DNA of 9,544 nucleotides from Bacteroidales bacterium. GTDB taxonomy: Bacteria; Bacteroidota; Bacteroidia; Bacteroidales; Paludibacteraceae. Shown here in pieces: positions 1 to 4,821 of this stretch (position 1 is its first letter; the number at the start of each line of letters is the position of its first letter). The notes under the pieces were generated by a model that worked only from the letters and a program-made list of their open reading frames with translations, was not told the DNA's origin and ran no database searches. The stretch spans positions 1 through 9,544 of the forward strand of contig CAAFXN010000255.1 of NCBI GenBank assembly GCA_900766775.1, given 5' to 3'. Position numbers and translations under genes: made by a program.

Positions 1-21
1 AGACGTGTGCTCTTCCGATCT
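1..21. other. Illumina TruSeq adapter remnant (artefact)
   Basis: The first 21 bases match the 3' end of the Illumina TruSeq read-2 adapter, ending in the well-known GCTCTTCCGATCT. Genomic sequence starts at 22. The adapter happens to read in frame with the following coding sequence (GTG at 7, then L F R S), which makes a false start codon. The contig edge is therefore an untrimmed library artefact, and the gene at 22-231 is incomplete at its 5' end. Confidence 0.95.
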
Positions 22-231
22 GAGTTCTACAAGCAGATAGCCCTATCGTGGGGCTTCGGACTGCGGTTGGACTTCAGTCTGTTGGTACTGCGGTTGGACT
101 TCGGTGTGAAGTTGCACGACCCGACGCGGATGTACGGGGAGTACGCGGGGACGGAGTGGCGCACGGCGAGCCACCACCTGAACTGGAAAGACGACTGCAC
201 GGTGCATTTCGCGATTGGGTATCCGTTCTAA
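22..231 (+). CDS. BamA/TamA-family outer-membrane beta-barrel protein, C-terminal fragment
   Basis: Only the last 69 residues are present; the 5' part is lost at the contig edge. What is visible is alternating aromatic/hydrophobic and polar residues typical of barrel strands (for example GFGLRLDF, VLRLDFGVKLHDP). The chain ends on VHFAIGYPF, whose terminal phenylalanine is the usual C-terminal signal recognised by the BAM complex. In the family, the sixteen-stranded barrel sits in the outer membrane and helps insert or export other proteins. In Bacteroidetes this end sequence resembles the TamL-type (lipoprotein TamA-like) proteins, which I recall lying near a TrmH-family methyltransferase gene, as here. 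The stop is TAA at 229-231. Family assignment is fairly secure, but the choice between TamL and BamA rests on memory of family sequences and on context. Confidence 0.75.
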   Translation, partial: EFYKQIALSWGFGLRLDFSLLVLRLDFGVKLHDPTRMYGEYAGTEWRTASHHLNWKDDCTVHFAIGYPF

Positions 232-233
232 TG

Positions 234-295
234 GACCGCTCGCTACGCTCACTGAAAGAGCAAAGACCGTTCGCTGCGCTCACTGAAAGATAAAA
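234..295 (+). repeat. 31-bp direct repeat, two copies
   Basis: Two adjacent 31-bp units (234-264 and 265-295) agree at 27 of 31 positions. Each contains a CGCTNCGCTCACTGAAAG core. The array starts 3 bp after the stop codon of the barrel protein gene. No start codon or protein signature suggests that it is coding. Confidence 0.8.
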
Positions 296-341
296 GACGG
301 AATAGTGCCGACTCTGAAAACTCATAGACGAAGGTAATAAG

Positions 342-376
342 TCCTTCATCCTTAATCCTTTATCCTTAATCCAACA
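342..376 (+). repeat. 7-bp tandem repeat ending at the methyltransferase start codon
   Basis: Five consecutive heptamers read TCCTTCA, TCCTTAA, TCCTTTA, TCCTTAA and a degenerate TCCAACA. The last ends at 376, directly against the ATG at 377. The array occupies the place where a ribosome-binding site would lie. No Shine-Dalgarno sequence is seen, which is normal in Bacteroidetes. A change in unit number would alter leader length without touching the reading frame. Confidence 0.75.
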
Positions 377-1186
377 ATGTCTGTTTCGAAAGCAAATATC
401 AAGTTAGTGCGCAGTTTGCAGCAGAAGAAGTTCCGCGATGAGCGGGGCTTGTTTGTGGCGGAAGGACGCAAGTGCGTGGAGGAGTTGTCGAAAGCCTTCG
501 AGCGGGTGATGCTGTTTGTGGAGGGAGAGGATGCAACGGCGCAGGAAATAGAGCAAATGAGTTCGCTGCGCACGCCGCAGGGAGTGATTGGGGTGTTTCG
601 AAAGAGAGAGACCCGCGATAGACCCGCGACAGACCCGCGACAGACCCGCGAAAATGGAGACAGCACCTCCATGGGGTTGATTGTGGCGCTGGACGGCGTG
701 CAAGACCCCGGGAACTTGGGGACTATCATCCGCACCTGCGACTGGTTTGGCGTGCCTCGGCTGGTATGCTCACTCGACACCGCCGACTGCTACAACCCCA
801 AGGTGGTGCAAGCAACGATGGGGGCACTCGCTCGCGTGCAGGTGGAGTATGTGGAGTTGGTGCCATGGCTGGAGGAGATACAGGCGCTTTATACTGAACA
901 TACCGTCCGCGACACAGTCGGGACGCCCCCAGTAACCTCACACCTCCCTATCTACGGCACGTTGCTCAACGGCAGGAATCTCTACGAAGAGGGGGCGATA
1001 GCCGAGCGGCAGCGGGGTGTGATTATCATGGGTAACGAGGGCAACGGCATATCGGAGGCGGTGAGGCGGTACATCACCCACCCGCTGCTGATTCCACCCT
1101 ACCCCGCCGACGCGGAGACCTCCGAGAGCCTGAATGTGGCGATTGCCACTGCCATCACACTGGCGGAGTTCAGGAGGGGAATTTGA
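377..1186 (+). CDS. TrmH/SpoU-family RNA 2'-O-ribose methyltransferase
   Basis: This 269-residue protein should transfer a methyl group from S-adenosylmethionine to a ribose 2'-OH in rRNA or tRNA; which RNA cannot be told. Residues 1-75 form the N-terminal substrate-binding domain (FVAEGRKCVEEL at 26-37). Residues 100-269 form the SPOUT knot. Motif 1 is DPGNLGTIIR at 110-119 (catalytic-type N113 and R119). Motif 2 is IIMGNEGNGIS at 216-226 (E221). Motif 3 is SESLNVAIATAI at 249-260. All key residues are present, so the enzyme looks active. The linker at about 76-98 is swollen by an 11-bp DNA repeat, and a second stretch at about 171-188 looks longer than in relatives I recall. The ATG at 377 fits the usual family N-terminus. 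The gene is followed by a 169-bp gap with hairpins, so it is probably not tightly co-transcribed with rnhB. Confidence 0.93.
   Translation: MSVSKANIKLVRSLQQKKFRDERGLFVAEGRKCVEELSKAFERVMLFVEGEDATAQEIEQMSSLRTPQGVIGVFRKRETRDRPATDPRQTRENGDSTSMGLIVALDGVQDPGNLGTIIRTCDWFGVPRLVCSLDTADCYNPKVVQATMGALARVQVEYVELVPWLEEIQALYTEHTVRDTVGTPPVTSHLPIYGTLLNGRNLYEEGAIAERQRGVIIMGNEGNGISEAVRRYITHPLLIPPYPADAETSESLNVAIATAITLAEFRRGI
609..652 (+). repeat. 11-bp tandem repeat inside the methyltransferase gene, four units
   Basis: Four units of AGACCCGCGAN lie head to tail (609-619, 620-630, 631-641, 642-652); only the last base of the unit varies. Because 11 is not a multiple of three, the repeat is read in successive frames and encodes the charged linker ETRDRPATDPRQTRE. 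It separates the N-terminal domain from the SPOUT domain. Gain or loss of a single unit would shift the frame. Confidence 0.95.
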
Positions 1187-1229
1187 AAATTGAGACAATA
1201 TGTTTCATTGTTTAATTTATATCTCTTCT

Positions 1230-1264
1230 CCCCGCCCCCTTACCCCCTCCCCTAAGGGGCGGGG
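1230..1264 (+). terminator. GC-rich inverted repeat after the methyltransferase gene; possible terminator
   Basis: Perfect 9-bp arms, CCCCGCCCC (1230-1238) and GGGGCGGGG (1256-1264), enclose a 17-nt loop. An alternative tight hairpin, CCCC-TAA-GGGG, sits at 1249-1259. The element begins 44 nt after the stop codon. A stable stem here could end the upstream transcript, but the bases that follow (GAGTTAAATAAG) are not a clean U-tract, so a terminator role is only tentative. The opposite strand carries a G-quadruplex motif. It may also be a dispersed Bacteroidetes intergenic repeat. Confidence 0.4.
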
Positions 1265-1288
1265 GAGTTAAATAAGAATACCCTCATT

Positions 1289-1332
1289 CGTAGGGTTTCA
1301 CCCCACGCTAATTTATGTCGCCCCGTTGGGGC
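1289..1332 (+). repeat. Pair of small hairpins upstream of rnhB
   Basis: Two compact stem-loops follow each other. The first is CGTAGGG-TTTCA-CCCCACG (1289-1307), with one mismatched pair. The second is GCCCC-GTT-GGGGC (1320-1332), a perfect 5-bp stem. The second ends 23 nt before the rnhB start codon. They look like a REP-type intergenic element of the sort scattered in Bacteroidetes genomes, but that is inference. A role in the rnhB leader RNA is possible and untested. Confidence 0.45.
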
Positions 1333-1355
1333 TTGCTCATAATTCATAATTATCC

Positions 1356-1970
1356 ATGTTGCTCTCGTACTACATACCGAATGTGTTGGAAGCCGGCTGC
1401 GATGAGGCGGGCAGGGGTCCGCTGGCGGGTAGCGTGTTTGCCGCGGCGGTGGTATGGGACAGCGCGCGGGCGGAGCGGCTGCCGGCGTTGGAGCGACTGA
1501 ACGACTCCAAGCAGATGACGGCACGCGAGCGATATACCCTCCGAGAGGTGATAGAGCGGGAGGCGACGGCATGGGCTGTGGCGGAAGTAACGCCGCAAGA
1601 GATAGATGAGATAAACATTCTGAATGCCGCGCTGCTGGCTATGCGGCGGGCATTGGCGCAGTTGCAGCCGCAGCCCGAGCATATCATCGTGGACGGCAAC
1701 AAATGGAAACCGTATATCCCCGAAGGGGGCTTGATGGAGATACCCGCGCAGACGATTGTGAAAGGCGATGGCAAGTACCTGTCGATAGCCGCGGCAAGCG
1801 TGCTGGCAAAGACCTACCGAGACGATTACATGCTGCGTCTGCACGCAGAATATCCGCAGTATCACTGGGATACGAACATGGGCTACCCCACCCGCGAACA
1901 CTACGCCGCCATCGCGCAATACGGCATCACGCCGTATCATAGGAAAAGTTTTCGGTTAATTAGGAATTAG
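1356..1970 (+). CDS. rnhB: Ribonuclease HII
   Basis: This 204-residue enzyme cuts the RNA strand of RNA/DNA hybrids and removes single ribonucleotides misincorporated into DNA; it acts in the cytoplasm with divalent metal. The signature EAGCDEAGRGPLAG (12-25) holds the first two catalytic acids, D16 and E17, and the GRG motif at 19-21 that contacts the 2'-OH. VDGN gives D113, and VKGD gives D138, completing the DEDD set. SIAAASVLAKTYRD (143-156) and NMGYPTREH (174-182, with the ribonucleotide-sensing tyrosine probably Y177) are also conserved. Length is normal. The ATG at 1356 puts the first catalytic motif at the expected distance. The last codons and the TAG stop (1968-1970) lie inside a 7-bp tandem repeat, so the extreme C-terminus is repeat-derived. 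It is transcribed in the same direction as sppA, 80 bp upstream of it. Confidence 0.97.
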   Translation: MLLSYYIPNVLEAGCDEAGRGPLAGSVFAAAVVWDSARAERLPALERLNDSKQMTARERYTLREVIEREATAWAVAEVTPQEIDEINILNAALLAMRRALAQLQPQPEHIIVDGNKWKPYIPEGGLMEIPAQTIVKGDGKYLSIAAASVLAKTYRDDYMLRLHAEYPQYHWDTNMGYPTREHYAAIAQYGITPYHRKSFRLIRN

Positions 1971-1993
1971 GAATGAGGAATTAGGAATTGAGG
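1958..1993 (+). repeat. 7-bp tandem repeat overlapping the rnhB stop codon
   Basis: Heptamers AATTAGG, AATTAGG, AATGAGG, AATTAGG and a stretched AATTGAGG follow one another. The rnhB stop codon TAG (1968-1970) lies in the second unit, so the array sets the C-terminal residues and the stop. The unit resembles the reverse complement of the heptamers before the methyltransferase gene at 342-376. Confidence 0.8.
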
Positions 1994-2012
1994 GCATACA
2001 TTCCGCAGCGAA

Positions 2013-2045
2013 ATTGTCAAATCGTAAATTGTCAAATAGTCAAAT
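2013..2045 (+). repeat. 33-bp ATTGTCAA element, copy 1 (forward)
   Basis: The element contains ATTGTCAA at 2013-2020 and 2028-2035 and a one-mismatch copy at 2036-2043, so the spacings are 15 and then 8 bp. The same element, with 30 of 33 bases identical and the same spacings, recurs in reverse orientation at 6999-7031. It ends 5 bp before the sppA start codon and therefore forms its leader. Confidence 0.8.
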
Positions 2046-2050
2046 AAGTT

Positions 2051-3805
2051 ATGATTAAGATTAAGCAAACAGAGGGACAACCTCGCCGTAAACACGGTTG
2101 CCTGTGGACAGCCATTGTATGCGTACTCTTGTACGTGGGAATGTGTGGGCTGATGGGCTATTTCATGGGGGATATGCTCTCCACGCCCACCACGAAGTTG
2201 GAAGCCAACGGAATCTACCAACTGCAGTTGAAAGGCGTGTTGGTGGAGCAAGGTCAGGAGGAGAACCCCTTTGCCTCGCTCTTGGGGGAAGTGCCGGGTT
2301 ACAGTGCACCGGAATCGAGTGTGGGATTAGACGATATCCTGAGCAATATCCGCCTCGCGAAGAGCGATGACCGTATCTTGGGCATCTACCTCGATGGTGG
2401 CAGCCTGTCGATGGGTCCCGCGAGCGCCAAGGCGATACGCGATGCGCTGCTTGACTTCAAGACCTCGGGTAAGTGGATTATCGCCTACGCGAGCAACTAC
2501 GGGCAGATGAACTACTACCTTGCCTCCGTAGCAGATAAGGTTTGCCTCAACCCCACCGGCGCTATCTCGTGGAACGGTCTCACTGCGCAGAAGATGTACT
2601 ACACGCGCCTATTCGAGAAGATAGGCGTGGAGATGCAGATACTGAAAGTGGGAACCTTCAAGTCAGCAGTAGAGCCGTATTTCCGCACCTCGATGTCGGA
2701 TGCCGACCGCTTGCAGACGAAGCAGTATCTCGGCGGGATATGGGAAGAGATGGTAGGCGCGGTGGCGCTGAGCCGAAACCTCACCAACCGACAACTGAAC
2801 GCCTACGCCGACCACTATATGGGATTACAACCCGCAGAAGAGTACCTCACGTGCGGACTGGCAGACACGCTCATCTATCGCCAATCGGTGGACTCTATCC
2901 TGCGCCTCTATGCCGGCACCAAGGACTACACCCTCTACACCACCACGGAGTTGGCACATGTGAAGCGGATGGAGTCGAAAGCCAAAGACAAGGTGGCAGT
3001 GGTGTATTTAGAAGGCAACATCTACAGCGAGTCGGGCGAAGGAATCGTGGATAAGCAGGTGCTCAAGCAACTGAAGAAGATTCAGAAGGACAACGATGTG
3101 AAAGCCGTTGTGCTGCGCGTGAATAGCCCGGGCGGCAGCGCGGACGCCAGCGAGCAGATTTGGCATGGCGTGCAACTGCTGAAAGAGAAAGGATTGCCCG
3201 TGGTAGTCTCGATGGGTGATTATGCGGCATCGGGCGGCTACTACATCTCCTGCAATGCCGATTATATCTACGCTGAGCCTACCACACTCACGGGCTCTAT
3301 CGGTATCTACGGCTTGGTGCCCAACTGGGGTAAACTGCGCGATAAGGTAGGATTGGACATCGACGGCGTCAGCACCAATGCCCATTCCGATTTGGAGGTG
3401 AACATGGTCTATAAAGGTATGAACCCCGAGGAGGAGGCGATGATGCAACGGATGATTGAGCGCGGCTACGACCTTTTCACGCGCCGCTGCGCGGATGGCA
3501 GACACACCACGCAAGACGCCATCAAGAAGATTGGCGAAGGGCGCGTGTGGTTAGGCAAGGACGCGATAGGCATCGGCTTGGTGGACTGCTTGGGCAACAT
3601 CGACGACGCCATCGCCAAAGCCGCTGAACTGGCGGGCGTGGAGCAATACAAGACCGTCTATTATCCCGAGAAGAAAGACCCGATGGAGGAACTGCTGAAG
3701 ATGTTGGACGGCAGTTCGCCCGAGGAGCGACTGCTGCGCGAGGCGCGTGCGTTTGCCAAAGAGCCGCGACAGATGATGCAGATGGAGAGAGTAATCATTC
3801 AATAA
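2051..3805 (+). CDS. sppA: Signal peptide peptidase SppA, long (67K) type
   Basis: This 584-residue inner-membrane serine protease degrades leftover signal peptides after secretion. One membrane segment is visible at about 17-38 (CLWTAIVCVLLYVGM...), after a basic N-terminus, which anchors the protein with its bulk on the periplasmic side. Two tandem S49 peptidase domains follow, as in the long E. coli form rather than the short form. The catalytic lysine is K204 in GTFKSAVEPYF (N-terminal domain). The nucleophile serine is S394 in GDYAASGGYYIS (C-terminal domain). LRVNSPGGSADASEQIW (355-371) and TLTGSIGIYG (412-421) are typical of the family. Length fits Bacteroidetes SppA. The ATG at 2051 gives the proper basic-plus-hydrophobic start. 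It is followed after 14 bp by lpxK, so the two are probably one transcript. Both catalytic residues are present, so activity is expected. Confidence 0.96.
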   Translation: MIKIKQTEGQPRRKHGCLWTAIVCVLLYVGMCGLMGYFMGDMLSTPTTKLEANGIYQLQLKGVLVEQGQEENPFASLLGEVPGYSAPESSVGLDDILSNIRLAKSDDRILGIYLDGGSLSMGPASAKAIRDALLDFKTSGKWIIAYASNYGQMNYYLASVADKVCLNPTGAISWNGLTAQKMYYTRLFEKIGVEMQILKVGTFKSAVEPYFRTSMSDADRLQTKQYLGGIWEEMVGAVALSRNLTNRQLNAYADHYMGLQPAEEYLTCGLADTLIYRQSVDSILRLYAGTKDYTLYTTTELAHVKRMESKAKDKVAVVYLEGNIYSESGEGIVDKQVLKQLKKIQKDNDVKAVVLRVNSPGGSADASEQIWHGVQLLKEKGLPVVVSMGDYAASGGYYISCNADYIYAEPTTLTGSIGIYGLVPNWGKLRDKVGLDIDGVSTNAHSDLEVNMVYKGMNPEEEAMMQRMIERGYDLFTRRCADGRHTTQDAIKKIGEGRVWLGKDAIGIGLVDCLGNIDDAIAKAAELAGVEQYKTVYYPEKKDPMEELLKMLDGSSPEERLLREARAFAKEPRQMMQMERVIIQ

Positions 3806-3819
3806 AGCGATATAACGCC

Positions 3820-4821
3820 ATGCGAACACTTCTTGCCCCTATCAGTTGGCTCTACGGCTTGGGGTTGGCAATACGCCACACGCTGTACGACAACCGTCTG
3901 TTTCCCTCCCACGAGGCGGACATCCCCACTATCTGTGTGGGCAACCTCGCCGTGGGCGGCACGGGCAAGACCCCGCATGTGGAGTACCTGATACGCCTGC
4001 TCTCGCCGCGCTATAAGGTGGCGGTGCTCTCGCGGGGCTACAAGCGCAAGACGCGGGGTTTCGTGTTGGCAGACGGGCATGCCTCCGCAAGCACCATCGG
4101 CGATGAGGCGATGCAGATACACAGCAAGTTCCCGCACGTGGCGGTGGCGGTATGCGAAGACCGAGTGCGGGGTGTACGCATGCTCAAGAAGCAGGTGGAA
4201 GGCTTGCAGGTGGTGATATTAGACGACGCTTTCCAACACCGCGCCATACGCTGCGGCTACTACATCCTGCTCACGCCCTACAACCAACTCTATATCGACG
4301 ACCACCTGCTGCCGTGGGGACGGCTGCGCGACCTCAAAGCGCGCGCGCTGAAAGCCAACAGCATCATCGTAACCCAATGCCCGCCCGATGCGCAACCGAT
4401 AGACTTCCGCGTGATAGACAACCGCCTGCACCTGCCTACGTATCAGCATCTTTTCTTCTCGCAGGTGAGGTACACGGACGCGCAAGCCATCGCAGGCAAG
4501 AGAGTGCTCGTATTAACGGGTATTGCGCAGCCGGGGTACCTGATGGAGTATGTCCGCAAGCAGCACCCCAATGCATGCCTGATGGCGTTCCCCGACCACC
4601 ATCGTTTCACCCGAAAAGATGTGAAGCGTATCCTCTACAAAGCGCAATGCTATGACACTATTCTCACCACCGAGAAAGACTATCAGCGGCTCGCGGAGAC
4701 ACCCGTCCCCAAACAGTTGGGCGAGCGCCTGCACACCCTGCCGATAGAGGTGCAACTCCGCGGAGACAAAAACAAAGACTTCGACCAAGAGATACTGAAC
4801 TACGTAAAACAAAACCTATGA
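3820..4821 (+). CDS. lpxK: Tetraacyldisaccharide 4'-kinase (lipid A biosynthesis)
   Basis: This 333-residue enzyme phosphorylates the 4' position of tetraacyldisaccharide-1-phosphate with ATP to give lipid IVA, at the cytoplasmic face of the inner membrane. An amphipathic, hydrophobic N-terminus (LLAPISWLYGLGLAIRHTLY, 4-23) should dock it to the membrane. The P-loop is VGNLAVGGTGKTP at 40-52 (K50, T51). SRGYKRKTRGF (71-81), GDEA (94-97), DDAFQHR (135-141) and LPWGRLRD (164-171) are family motifs. TGIAQP (233-238), FPDHHRF (257-263) and TTEKD (283-287) mark the C-terminal lobe. The common DDGFQH is DDAFQH here, a change I recall as ordinary in Bacteroidetes. The stop codon overlaps the ABC transporter start (ATGA), which implies translational coupling. 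Length is normal and all main motifs are intact. Confidence 0.96.
   Translation: MRTLLAPISWLYGLGLAIRHTLYDNRLFPSHEADIPTICVGNLAVGGTGKTPHVEYLIRLLSPRYKVAVLSRGYKRKTRGFVLADGHASASTIGDEAMQIHSKFPHVAVAVCEDRVRGVRMLKKQVEGLQVVILDDAFQHRAIRCGYYILLTPYNQLYIDDHLLPWGRLRDLKARALKANSIIVTQCPPDAQPIDFRVIDNRLHLPTYQHLFFSQVRYTDAQAIAGKRVLVLTGIAQPGYLMEYVRKQHPNACLMAFPDHHRFTRKDVKRILYKAQCYDTILTTEKDYQRLAETPVPKQLGERLHTLPIEVQLRGDKNKDFDQEILNYVKQNL

Noticed and set aside
7..21. GTG start codon giving a complete 74-residue protein
   Set aside because: The start and first codons are adapter-derived. Only residues from position 22 onward are genomic.
48..293. Overlapping 81-codon frame on the + strand, and antisense frames at 43-349
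   Set aside because: They lie over the barrel-protein end and the 31-bp repeats, have no recognisable protein features and show arginine/proline-rich shadow composition.
342..376. Short-unit CRISPR-like array
   Set aside because: Units are 7 bp with no spacers, so it is a plain tandem repeat. No CRISPR repeat-spacer pattern occurs anywhere in the window.
1182..1206. Bacteroidetes-type promoter for rnhB (TTTG at 1182 and TATGTTTC at 1199)
   Set aside because: Spacing between the boxes is only 13 bp rather than about 19-21, and the -7 box ends in C instead of G.
3008..3514. Long antisense frame within sppA, and similar antisense frames in lpxK and msbA (for example 5031-5660 and 5811-6620)
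   Set aside because: They are antisense to genes with intact catalytic motifs. Histidine/arginine/glutamine-rich composition is typical of opposite-strand shadows in GC-rich coding DNA.
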